Below are positions 37,401 through 50,249 of a DNA stretch of 64,000 nt, piece after piece. The DNA is from Corynespora cassiicola (taxonomy: Eukaryota; Ascomycota; Dothideomycetes; Pleosporales; Corynesporascaceae): contig JAEUWY010000015.1 of assembly GCA_022059125.1 (NCBI GenBank), positions 372,001 through 436,000 on the forward strand, given 5' to 3'. Numbering within the stretch: the stretch's first letter is position 1; every line of letters starts with the position of its first letter. Made by a program: the position numbers and the translations under genes. The notes below the pieces were generated by a model, which had not been told where the DNA came from, ran no database searches, and saw nothing but the letters and a program-made list of their open reading frames with translations.

Positions 37401-38615
37401 AAAAAAACTAAACGCGGCTAGAGGCAGCTACGCTTAAAAAAAAATATAAAAATTAATTTTAATTAAAAAGTAAAATAAACTTTTATATAAATAAAAAATA
37501 CTTTTTTTTATTTCTAATTTTAGCCTACTTTAATTTTTAAAAACTAATAAAAATTAAAATAAACGCCTTAGAAAACGCGATTTATAGTATTATAAGCTAA
37601 AAAAGCTTAAACTAAAACAGAAAGAACTAATAAAAATCTATTAGGTTCTTTTTAAAAAAAATAGACTAAGCTAAATATAATTATAATATTTATAATAAAA
37701 AATTGCTCGTAATAAATAAAAGTCTGTTTTATTAATAATACTATTTTTAAAAAATACTATTTAAACTTTTTACAGACTATAATAACTTTAAGTAGTTTAT
37801 AAAAATAAAAATACTTAACTATTACTAAATTAGAGTATATAAAAAACTTACAGAGTATAATTTTATTATAATTTATTATTTAAAAAAGCTAAATTTTATA
37901 GACAGCTTATTAAAAAAGCTAAATTATATAAAAAAAGACTTAATAACTATTACAGAAAAGTAATAAAGCTTATATAAAGCTACTATAAGCTATAATAACC
38001 CGGAAATTTTTATAAAACTTTATAATACTAGTAATAATTATAAAATTATTTAGAAAGTATATAGACAGTATTAAAATATTTTAAATAAAATATCAGAAGC
38101 TCCCGGAACTCTGTATTGGAAAAAAACTACCTAAAAAAAAAATAGAAAAAAAAAGTTTAGAAAAAAAAATAGAAATATTTTAATTTTAGATTTTTATAGT
38201 AAAGACAGTAAAAAAAATAGGTAAAAAACTCTTTTAAAAAGAAAAAAAATAACTTTTTACTTTTATTTTAAAATAATATTAAATAACTAATTAGTTAAAA
38301 TTGTAACTAAGTACAGATTAAAAAAAAACTAAAGTATTTTAGAAATACTATAATAGCTTAATAGCAAATTACTTTAGAGTAAAAAAAATATTAGAAAAAA
38401 TTAGACGTAAGTACTATTAAAAAAAAATTAAAAAAAATATAAAAATATACTATAATAACTATTTAAAGTATAGAAGATTAGTCGCAGCTAGATACTGCTT
38501 TTATAGCTTATTAAACTTTTTTTTAGTTTTTAATAAGCTGTAGTTAGACGTTATAATAAACTTTATTACTAAACTTTTTTTATTAAAGTATTTTAGCTAA
38601 GTATACGACTTAATA
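34400..38615 (+). mobile_element. RIP-degraded Ty3/gypsy element (gag-pol remnant)
   Basis: The reverse transcriptase is readable on the plus strand at about 36,780-37,400: IYLNNILVYF is the YLDDILVYS active site with both Asp turned to Asn by G-to-A, followed by VEYLKYIV and SFINYYKKFI. Numerous stop codons. An integrase-like remnant may follow to 38,600. LTRs were not identified and the borders are approximate. Confidence 0.7.
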
Positions 38616-40735
38616 CAGAGGGGTGACATTAAAAAAAAACCAACTTTTTTTTTATACTTTTTAAACTATTATAACTTTATAACTAAAAAAGTTATAAAAA
38701 AAGTAAAAACTTAGTTTTATAGGTTTTTACAGATTCTTTTTAAAAAAACTCAATTTTTTATAGCTTATATAAATTTTTTAGCTTTAAAAAAAGTACTAAA
38801 TAAGAAGTTAAAAAAAAACTAAATTTAATAGCGTTATTATTTTTTTTCTAGCGTAATATTTTTATTTTTTATTTTTTTATAGTAAAGCTATATATAGTAT
38901 ATAACTATAGTTTTTTTTTTAAAAATAACTTTCTATTCTAAAAAATTAATAAATTAAAAAATTATTTTTTTTTAAAAAATTTAATTATATTAGTAAGTTA
39001 TAAATTACTAGTTACAAATTTAAGCTTTTTTTATTACTAATTACACTATATACTAATATTATAAAAATAAAAAAAAAAAACTTCTTTTTAGTAGAAATTA
39101 GTTATTAATATTTAAAATTTATATTTTAATTACTATAATTAATTAAATAATATTATTTATAAAAAAAAAATTAAATTAAAGATTATATACAGTTTATTTT
39201 TAAAAAACGCTTTATTTATTTTTTTAAAAAAAGCTAAACTAAAGCTTTAAAATGTAAAAAAGTAGAAAGTTTTTTTTAGAATAAAATTTAAAATTAAACT
39301 AAATTATTATATATTACATTTATTATTTTAGTTTTTATATTTTAAATAGCTATATAAAAATCTATAAAAACTTATATTTAAAAATTAATAAAATTTTAAA
39401 AACTAATATAAATATTTAAAAAAATAAAATAAAAATAGATCTTAAAAGTAAAATATTTTTAATATTAAAAAAAATAGATTTATTTTAAGTTTTTTAATTT
39501 TTAGTATATATTTTATATTTATTATTTATTTTTTAATAATTTTTTAAATACTATTTTATAATAATTTCTATATTTATATTACTTTAAAAATATACAAAAA
39601 TATATTTAGCTTATAGCTAGAAAGCTATATTTAATTTTTAAAAAATAAAATAATTAAAAACTTATAATAGTTACTAAAAAAAATTATAGAATTAAGTTTT
39701 TTTAAAAAATTTATATAAAAGTACTAAAAAATATATTTTTAAAAAAAAGTACCTTTAAAATTTTATTATTAAATTTTCTACTTAGAACTATGTTTTAAAA
39801 TATTCTAAATTATTTATAAAAAAGAGTTTAAATGCTAAAAAATATATACTAAAATTTTTCAGGCTTTCTTTTAAAAAAAATCTAATTTTAAACTTATTTT
39901 TTTAATTAAAAATATACTTTTTTTTAAAAGCAGTATTATTATATATATATTTAATAGAAATAATTTTCTTTTTTTTTCTAAAACTTATATTATAAATACT
40001 AATAAAACCAAAATAATAAAAAATAAAAAAAGATTTTTAACTATATTTTATTTATTTAAAGTTTTATTAAAAAGTACTTTTTTTTTATTAATTTATAATT
40101 TAACTTTTCTAAGTATTTATATTTATAAATTTATATTTAATATATTCTATTATATCTATTTTTTAATTATAAAAGTTATTTAAATTTATAGAAATCTTTT
40201 AAGTAATTATTTTTACACTTTTAAAAATACTATTCTTTAAAAAATTAGTAAAAACTGTTAACTCTATTATCTCTATAATAAAGTTATATAAAAAAAAATT
40301 GTTTTAAAATTTTTAAATAAAATATTAAAGTCAATAAAATTAAAATTTTATTATGTTATATATGCTTATATAAGCAATACTATAATATTTTAATCTACAA
40401 TAATTTATTTTTTAAATAATATATAAATAATTATTTTTTCGTTATATATATATTACTAATTAATATTTATTTTTATAAAATAAAAAATTAAAATTATACG
40501 CTAGAAACAAAATAAATCAGCTTTTAAATTTACACTTTTTTTTACTATACTTTTACTTTAAATTCGTAAGTAATAAATATTAAATAAGCTATATATTATT
40601 TTTAATACAGAGAAAAGGCTTTTAAATCTCTTTAAAATTAATTTTTTTTATATTAATAGCTAGTCTAGTTACAGAGTTATACTAGTTTAAAAAGTATAAC
40701 TTTTTTTTTGGTTTTTTTTTAATGTCACCCCTCTG
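38616..40735. mobile_element. Tc1/mariner element copy 2, heavily RIP-damaged
   Basis: Bounded by CAGAGGGGTGACATT (38,616) and AATGTCACCCCTCTG (ending 40,735) with TA on each side; about 2.12 kb. The subterminal sequence at the right end (ACGCTAGAAACAAAATAAA) matches the other copies. The interior is too mutated to read a transposase. Its right end abuts the transposase fragment of another mariner copy. Confidence 0.8.
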
Positions 40736-41545
40736 TACTAATATTTATACTATAATTTTCTTCTTTTAAATATCTTTGTAAGCTTCTTTTAGATATTTTT
40801 ATATTATTTTTAAATAATATTTTTTTATTTATTTTTTTAGGGCTTTTAATTAAATCTCTATTAATAATTCTTTTTTCTCTTTTAGAAAGCTTACTTTTTC
40901 TTTCTTTTTTAGCTTTATTTAAGCTATTAAATAATTTATATTTTTTATTAATTCGATTTATAGTATAAGTAATACTATTTCTAGATTTATTTAATAAATT
41001 AGAAATAGTTATAATAGGTGTATTAGCTTTATATAAAAGATTAACTTTTTCTTTATATTCTGAAAAGGAGGGTTCCATCTTGTCTTTGTTAAGAGAAAAT
41101 AGAGACTTAAATTTCAATTTTAAAAATATTTATTTATATACTAATTTAACTAGCTTATTATTATATAATAATGCTTATGTAATCAAAACTTTATTTTTTA
41201 AACTTTAATTTTTTATAATCTAAATATAAAAATATAGCTCCAGTTTTTTTGCTTACGTAATATAAACTAAACCTAATTAAGTTAGCGTAAAATAAAAAGT
41301 TTAAATAATTTTTTAAATAAAAAATAAATCAGCTTTTAAATTTACACTTTTTTTATCTCTACTTTAAGCTTATTTATAACCTTATAACTTTAATACAAAC
41401 TCTAATTTTTTATTTTTAAGTCTAAAGTTTTAATAAAAATATATTCAACTAATTTTATTTTTTTTATAACTAGTTTAAGTAGAAGGTTATATAAGTTTAA
41501 AAACTGCTATTTTTTTAAGCAAGTTTTTTTCGTGTCACCCTACTG
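40736..41545 (-). mobile_element. Tc1/mariner fragment with a variant terminus
   Basis: Holds the 5' half of a related element: an N-terminal transposase frame and its upstream region. It ends in TGTCACCCTACTG followed by TA. The last ~180 bp and the TIR (CAGTAGGGTGACACG) differ from the CAGAGGGGTGACATT family, so this is a second subfamily sharing the transposase. The rest of the element is missing on the other side of copy 2. Confidence 0.7.
40739..41078 (-). pseudogene. Tc1/mariner transposase N-terminal fragment
   Basis: Starts MEPSFSEYKEKVNLL at 41,078 and contains the helix-turn-helix region (NTPIITISNLLNKSRNSIT) and KRSLQRYLKEENYSI. It is open for about 113 codons, then runs into the TIR of mariner copy 2, whose bases supply the last residues and the stop. 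The frame can be extended 13 codons upstream, but the MEP start is shared with the other copy. Confidence 0.8.
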
Positions 41546-41611
41546 TATTAATCTAATTTTTTTTTAAGCTTTTACTATAACTGCTGTAAGCTATACTATA
41601 CGTAACTATAC

Positions 41612-41826
41612 TATTATAACGATCTAAACTAGAACACTGTTTTACTGTAGTACTTTTCTCTTTTTACTTTACTTTGCTTTTACTTATTTTATTTTTAACT
41701 AGTTAGTATAAAAAGCTAGGTACTCTCTGTACCTTTCAGCTCTCTACTTTAGTATAGTTAAAATATACAAAGTATAATCTAAGATCTATTATTTTATATT
41801 TACTTTTTAGTTAATACTTATATTAT
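41612..41826 (+). repeat. 5' LTR of degraded gypsy
   Basis: Direct-repeat partner of 48,908-49,122; ends estimated from where the two copies stop matching. Confidence 0.7.
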
Positions 41827-44800
41827 ACTAAAATTACTAATACATAGCCGGCGATAGTAATATAATATCTTTAATTTAGACTATTATTTTTATAGTTTAA
41901 GAGATTTATAAGCTTTAAATAATTAAAAAATATATAAATTCTATAAAACGCGCTAATTAAAATATATAAATTAGTACTTAAACTAATAAATAGATAGTAC
42001 TCTATTATAGTTATCTAACGTATAAACTATTTAAAAATATAAATAATACTTTATTTATAACTAATAATAAAATATACTATTTATACTGCTAACGTACTAA
42101 CTTATAAAATATATAAATACTCTGCTCTTTTTCTACTAAAACAGTCTAGTATACTACTTTAGCTTTTATACTAAAAAAGTATTAAATATATTAGTAATCT
42201 AAATAGAAAAAAAAATATTCTGCCTAAGATAGCTGACGTACTAATCTAATTAAAATATAAAATATACTGCTTAAAATATTAACTACTACTAATACTTTTA
42301 AAATATAATTCTAGATACTTTATTTTAGTATTTAGAAACGTAAAGTATACTGCCTAAAAAAACTAAAGTTACTAAATATACTGTCTAAAATTTATTCTAA
42401 AAATATATAGTTAAGTATTATACTAAATTATTTTTTAGAATATATAAAGTACGCTGCTTTAAACTAATTAAAAACTTTATTATAAAGCTATTTTAATAAT
42501 AGTTTAGCGTAAAGCTCTGCGGTGCAGTTAAAAATTAAACTAGCTAAAAGTAAAGTATATAAAAAAAAAATATAATATTTTTTAAAAAAAATATAATAAA
42601 TAAAATAAAACGTATATTAATACAGTTATCTAGTACTAATAAATATATTAAATATATAAACTACAGCTGCTGCCTAAAAGCAACTAATTTATATTTAAAT
42701 ATTTTTATAAAAAAATTTACTTAATTAGAAACTCTATTTTTTAACTAACTAACTTACTTACTTTAACTAACTATCTACTTAACTCTATACTTTCTAAACT
42801 TAAATCTAAAGTGTATTTATAAAATAATTTTATCTAATTTACTAATTTACTAAATTTTATTAATAATTTTAGTAATAAATTTATTATAAATACTAATAGT
42901 AAAGTAGAAGTAGCTGAATTTTACGTGTCTAATATTCTATACTAATATTAGAATACCGCTTTAAAAAATATAGTAATATATATTTTTTTTCTAGCTATTA
43001 TAGAAATAAAAATAGAAGATTTTATTAGTTAAAAATAAGTTATTTATAACTTTAAAGTTTTTAGAATAGAATTTTTTTAAAGTTAAACTAGTAACTATAC
43101 TTAAAGTAATTTTAGTATTTTATTAAATATTTATACTGTTTAGACTGAATAGTGTTACTAAAACAAATTAGTAAATTTATTATTTATTTTTAATACTAAA
43201 AAAATAACTACTATTGTAAAATTTTTTAAAAAAGTTATTAGCGAATAATATAGACGCGTGTTAGTTTATATAACTATTATAATAAATACTATAAAATAAA
43301 TACTACAGATTTTTTAGATTAGCTTTAATAAAAAAGTTTAAGTTTAAAATAAAATTTTAGAAAAAGCTAAAAACTTTTAGTAAAAGTATTAAATTTTTTA
43401 AATATATATTAGTAAATAATTAATAAATAAATTTTTTATTTTTTAAGTTTATATCTGCGAAAATATAAAGTTTAGCTATAAATTTAAAAGCTTCTGTTAA
43501 AAAAGTATTTCTACTACTAATACTTTTAATACTTTTAACTTTAAGCGCTATAAAATATTTAATTTACTAGTTTTTAATAATTTTAGTAAGCTTAAAACTA
43601 TAAATTAAATTATAAAAATATAAAATAAACTTACTAATAATATATATATATTTAATGCCGGCGAACAGAGCGCTACTAATAAGCTTTAAAAAAACTATAT
43701 ATATTTTTACACTTCTAGCGTAGTATAAAAATACTTTTAAATATAGTTTTTTAACTAATAAAAAATAAATAAACTATATAATAACTAAAAAGTTTTAGCA
43801 GAAATCTGTTATAAATATAAAAATAAAAATATTTAATATAAAGTTAAAGCTAAATTTTAAAGCTTACATCTAGAAATTTTTAGTAACTAAATAAAATTTA
43901 CTTTAAAATTTAAGTAACTAGCTTTTAAATTTAAATACTAATAAAAAAACTAAAAAAAAAAATCTACTGTAAAATCTATTTCTAACTAGCTATTTATATA
44001 AAAGTATATTTTAAATATAATACATACTTTTTTAAAAACTATTATAAAAAAACTTATTTTTAGTACAAAACTTTATAAAAAAAATAAACTAAGTATATAA
44101 AGTAAAGAACAGCCGCGAAGCTTACCACTTATTTTATTATTTTAAAATTAATTTAAACTACTATTACTACAGTCGCCGCCTCTAAAACTTAAAAAAATAA
44201 TTTTAATATAAAATATTATACGTATAGAATTAAAAAATATATATTCTATAACTGTTTATTAAAAAGTAGTAATATTTAAATAGTTATTAAATTTAAAAAT
44301 TTTAATAATTCCGCTAATAACTTTTATAATAAAATTTTTTATAGTTTTTATAAAAGTGCTAAGTTACTTAATAAAGAATTAAAAAACAAATTATACTAAA
44401 AGCAGTTTTTGCTTTAGTACTTTTTTAAAAAATACTAAAAATACTAGTAAAAGCACTATTTAATAAAAAAACTATTTTAAAAGTAATAGTTTTTACTGGA
44501 TAGTTATAAGGCTTTTAAGTCTAAACACTTCTTAACTTAAATATTTTATATATAGCTCTGCTTTATTTATAACTAAAAAAAAAAGTTAAATAAATATTAT
44601 AAGTTTTAATACGTCTATTTTAAACAGAAGTACTGCTTAAAGTAATTAAAGAAAATTCTATTTTTAGCGCTAAAAAAGCTATTTTTATTAACTTAGTAGT
44701 AGACGGATAAATCATCTCTACTTAGTTTACCTACTCTAATATTAAAAAATATAATATATTACTAAAACAGATATAGTTTGTATAGTACTACGTTTTTATA

Positions 44801-47800
44801 AATTATAAAAATAATATAATTATATAGCTTTTTATATTACAACTTTAATTTATAAAAATACTATTAGTACTAAAAAACTTCTAATTTGTAAAAAGCTTTG
44901 TTTTTTAGTAAAATACAAAAAAATATAATATAGATTTAGATTACTAAATTAAACTAAAAAAAGCTAAACAGGCGCTTTTTTAGTTAGAAAGTAATACTAA
45001 TATATTTTAAAAAGTAGCTACGCTTAAAAAAAATTACTTTTTAACTATAAAAATAAATACTTTTTTTTAAATATTTAAAATAAGTTTAAGTACCTGTAAA
45101 AAAAATAAAAGTTTTTTTTACTAAAATATAACTAGTATAAGTAGCTTAAAAGCTATATTACGTAGACTTTTTAAAAAACTTTTAAATTATATAAAAAAAA
45201 ATTTATGTAAAATAGAGCGCGCGTTAAAACTTAAAGTAAATAAAAAAAAAAGCTATTAGTAAAAAGGCTACAGCTTTACATATTAGAACTACTTTAATAT
45301 AAAATTAGATATAAAAATAGTTAATACTAAGTTTTAAGTTAAAAATTTTAAAACTAACTTAGTTATTAAAGCTATTAGCTTATACTAAATTAAACAGATA
45401 ATTATAAAAAAACTAGTAGAAAAAAAACTTAATATTGCTAAAAAGTTAAAAAAAAAAAATTACTTTATTTAGACTGGGCAGGCTTTCGCATTAGCTAGTT
45501 TTTTAAAATTAATTTAAATATTTTTATACTTTATTGCTCTAGTATTAACTATAAAATTAAATTTACTTAAAGTATAAACACGCTAGTAACTAGTTTATTA
45601 TATAATATATTAGTTAAATACTTACAGCTACTAAAAGCTTAGCTAAATATTTATATTAAATAAAGTTTTATTATTACTAGCGACGTATTTTATGTTTTAT
45701 CTGTGCTTTTTACTAAAAAACTTAATAAAAAATAAAAATTCTGTATTAACTACTAAAAATTAAACACTTTAACTAAAAAAAACGTAATAATAGTACTACT
45801 AATCTAAAAAACTTTTACGCTTTTAGAAGAATCTAAAATTTTTACTAAACTTAATATTTATTAAACTTTTTACTGTATTTATATAAATAAAACTTTAAAA
45901 AATTTAACTATTTTCTATATTTAGTACAGTAATTATAAATATTATATAATACTTTTTAGTTTTTATAACAGACCTACTACGTTTTAGTAATATATTAATT
46001 ATATTTTTAGTAATTATACTAACAAGTTCTATACTGCTTATATAAATAATATCTTAATATACTTATCTAATTTTTTAAAGTATAAAAAATATATACAAAA
46101 AGTTGTAAAGCGGTTAGAAAAATTCTATTTATAAATTAATATAAAAAAAAATAACTTTACTGTAAAGTAAACTAAGTTTTTAAACTTTATAGTTTTTATT
46201 AACAGAATATAAAAAAACTCTAAAAAAATAGAAGCTATTTTAAAATAGAAAAAGCTAACCACTTTTAAAAAACTATAAAGCTTTTTTAGTTTTTATAATT
46301 TTTACTATAACTAAATTAAAAAATACAGTAGAATTACTTATTTTTTAACTTAGTTAATAAAAATAAATATTTTTTATATTTTCGGAGAAAAAAAAAGCAC
46401 TATATTTAAATATTTTAAAAAAGTTTTTATTTTAAATAATATTATTACGTAGTATTTTTCTACTTAAATGACTTAATTAAAAACTAATATTAGTAATAGT
46501 GTTTTTACTAGCGTCTTTACGCAAAAACAGAATAATAAAAAATAATATTTAGTTATTTATTTTTTTAAAACTATAACTGCCGTAGAAATAAACTATAATA
46601 TTTATAATAAAAAAATATTAGTAGTTATTAGAGCTATTAAATACTAAAATAACTAGCTAATTAGTCTGTACTATTTTTTTAAAATTCTAATTAATTATTA
46701 CATATTAAAATATTTTAGTATAAAACAGCTACTGTTACAAAAATAAGTTTAGTAAACTAATAAATTTATAAAAATATATTATAAAATTACTTACTGATCT
46801 AGCTCCGCAAATATAGTAGCTAATACTTTATTATAAAAATAAAAAAAATTTTATATTTAAAAAAATAAAAATATTACTACTCGCACTAAATTTTTTCTAT
46901 ATACTAACTAACTTACTTATAGAAATAATAACTCTATAATTGCAGTTTTTAAACTCTCTTTTAATTTTCTGTTAATAAATTAAAAATTAAAATAATATCT
47001 ATATTATTTATTAGATTACTTATTAATTACTAATTAAACTACTAAGTTACTTAATAAGTAAAAAAAAAAAATCTAAAAGCGTTTAAAAAGTAAATATAAT
47101 CTAACTTTCTTAGAACTACTCTTTTAAAAAAAAAAGTTAATAGTATTTAAAATAAACTTTTTTTAGATGTATTTTATTTAGTCTGTTTATACTACAGTTA
47201 TAACTATATATTTAAAAGCTAGTAAAACTAGTAAAATAAATACGTAAGCTGTATTTTTAGCTTAATCTATTTAAAAATATTATTTAATATATATACAACT
47301 GTTAAAAATACTAATAAAATTATATTCTAAAAAATAAAACTTTTAGTTTATTTTATCTATTATTTATTTCTAAACGTGTATAGCGTAATATTTTTATAAA
47401 CTTTTTAAATTTTTTATTTAATAAAAAAAGCTATAATAATATTTTTATTATAGTCTGTAAGCTTAGTAAATATTTTTTTTTACTATTTTACTATAAAACT
47501 GCTACTGCTAAAAATACTACTAATATATATTATAAGTATATTTAGCGTATTTACAGCGTTTCTAAAAATATTATTTTTAACTAAAAATTTTAATTTATTT
47601 TCTACTTTACTAATAAGCTTTATAAATTTATAAATATTTAATTTAAAAAATCTACAGCCTACTATTTATAAACTAATAATAATACTAAAATTATAAACTA
47701 ATATTTTGCTACCTGCTTATAACTTTTTATTAGTTACTTTTAAAATAATTAGTCTAATCTGCTACTATATATAAATTATATTTAAACTATTTTTCTCTAT

Positions 47801-48907
47801 AATTCTATAGGCTTCTCGCTTTATAAAATTAAATTTAAATATAAACTTTATTATTATTAAAACTAGTATACGTAAGTTAAAAATATCTGTAATTTATTTA
47901 AAAATATTTTATTTAAGCGCGCTTTTAATTATTATTATAAATATTATAAAACTATTTAATAAATATAACTACGCGTAAAAAAAAACTTAGCTAAAATTTA
48001 AAAAAGCTAAAAAGTTTAGACTAATAAAAAGCGTTGCGACTCTAATTTTAAAATTAGTAAATTAGTATATATAATATCTAAAAAATTTAAAATTTTTTAA
48101 CTAAGCTTTAAGTTAAATTAATAAATATATAGACTCTACTAAATTACTAGTATAAAAAAATACTTCTACTAAATTAATCTACTTTTCTATATAAAAATTT
48201 ATTTAGTATTTTATACTAGCTGTCTACGTAAAGTTTCTAATAATCTACTACTAAAATAATATTTAAAACTAAAACTTTTAGTAGAAATAAATAGTTTATT
48301 CAAATAAAAAGTTAAACTAATTATTAACAGCTAACTTAACTGCAGTAAACTATTCTATTATACTAACTAAATAAATTATAATAATAATTTTATTTTTTAT
48401 TTTATTAATAATTTTATTAATACTTTTAAACGCGTGCGATAGTTTTGTAAAAAGTATTTTAATAAATCTAAGCTTTTTAAAAAGCTTTAAATATAGTTAA
48501 AAGTTATAGTTAATAATAAAAACTTTACGGCAACTTCTAAAAATAATTTTTTTATTAAAAAAAGTATTATAAGTAAAATAAAACGCTAATAAGTTAACTG
48601 TTAACTAACCTGCTTCTAGCTAAAAAATTTAAATTTACTAGCTTTTTTTTATATATTTTAAATTTTTAATTTAATACGATTATTATAATTCTAGCTTAAG
48701 CTATTAAAAAAGTTTAAAATTAATACTGTTTTATATACGAAACAGAGTAGATATACGCAGCACTACTAAAAAAATAAAAAAACTAAAACTAAAATAACAG
48801 AAAAAATTTAAAATAAAGTAATTTTTAGTAAAAATTAACTACTTAAAAAACTAATTAAAGCTTTTAAATTATATTTTATCGCTTTAATACAGGCTTTTAA
48901 AAAAAAG

Positions 48908-49122
48908 TAATATAATAATTTAAACTAAAATACTGTTTTACTACAGTACTTTTCTCTTTTTACTTTACTTTACTTTTACTTATTTTATTTTTAACTAGTT
49001 AGTATAAAGAGCTGGGTACCCTCTGTACTTTTCAGCTCTCTACTTTAGTATAGTTAAAATATACAAAGTACAACCTGAGACCTATTATTTTATATTCGCT
49101 TCTTAGTTAATGCTTACAACTT
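48908..49122 (+). repeat. 3' LTR of degraded gypsy
   Basis: Direct-repeat partner of 41,612-41,826. It keeps more C residues (CTGGGTACCCTC, CAACCTGAGACC) than the 5' copy, so the two LTRs were mutated unequally. Confidence 0.7.
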
Positions 49123-49129
49123 TATATAA

Positions 49130-50060
49130 TTCTGCTGTAATATTTATATAACTATAATAGTAGAAAACGTACGCGAAATAATTAAAACAGTAAAAAATAA
49201 TAGTATTAAAAAGTAAAATAAAAGTAGAAACGTATATGCGCGGGTAGCAGTAATTATATAAACTATATAATATAGATATAAAAAATTAAAAGCTAAAAAT
49301 ATATTTAAAAGTTATATAATTATAGTTATAGTTATTATAGGTTAAAAATAGAAAAAATTATTAAAAAATTATTATTATTTAAAGTAAAAGCGCAGGTTAT
49401 ATATTAACGTTATATTATATAATAAAATAATATTACGAAATATATAAAATTACGTAATAGATAGTACGTACTAACTAAAATAAAATAAAAATAAAATAAT
49501 ATATTTACTGCTTACTAATAATAAAATAAAAACAGTAGAAAAAAACAGAGAAAAGACTTACTTATAAAAAAAGTTTCTCTGTTTTTTTCTACTGTTTTTA
49601 TTTTATTATTAGTAAGCAGTAAATATATTATTTTATTTTTATTTTATTTTAGTTAGTATATACTACTTATCGCGTAATTTTATATATTTTATAATATTAT
49701 TTTATTATATAATATAACGTTAATACGTAACCTGCGTTTTTATTTTAAATAATAATAGTATTTTAATAATTTTTTCTGCTTTTAATGTATAATAACTATA
49801 TTTATAACTGTACAACCTTTAAACATATTTTTAGCTTTTAATTTTTTACATTTATATTATATAGTTTATATCATTACTGCTGTCTACATACTTACTTTTT
49901 AATACTATTATTTTTTATTATTTTAATTATTTCGCGTATATTTTCTGCTATTATAGTAATATAAATATTATAGTAGAGTTACGTATAGTATAGTTACGTA
50001 TAATATAGCTTACAGTTATAGTAAAAGCTTAAAAAAAATAGATTAATTAATTAAGTAAAA
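49130..50060. repeat. Large inverted repeat of element D
   Basis: Left arm about 49,130-49,553 and right arm 49,574 to about 49,985 are reverse complements (for example ATAATAAAATAAAAACAGTA against its inverse), separated by a 20-bp spacer. The right arm continues to about 50,060; the matching outer end of the left arm lies at 41,556-41,611, on the far side of the inserted gypsy. Original arms were thus near 480 bp. Confidence 0.8.
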
Positions 50061-50249
50061 AAACTATTAATATTAAAAGCTGTTTTTTATAAATTTTTTT
50101 TTATAAATATTACTTTTTATAAATATTTTTTTTTATTTTAAAAAATTATTTAGCTAAAAAATAAAAAGATATTACTGACTATATAAAACGTATATTTAAA
50201 TATAATAATAAATATATAGAAATAGTTAGCGTGCGCGATTTTATATTTA

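Larger units (their letters stand above)
41612..49122 (+). mobile_element. RIP-degraded Ty3/gypsy retrotransposon with both LTRs
   Basis: Two ~215-bp direct repeats (about 41,612-41,826 and 48,908-49,122) share TTAACTAGTTAGTATAAA, CTTTTCAGCTCTCTACTTTA and the TACAAAGTA region and differ mainly by C/T and G/A changes. Between them, reverse transcriptase remnants read YINNILIYL (from YLDDILVY) at about 46,040 and FLNFIVFINRI downstream, all on the plus strand. Flanks suggest a TATAC/TATAT target duplication. The element inserted into the left arm of the D inverted repeat. Confidence 0.8.
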
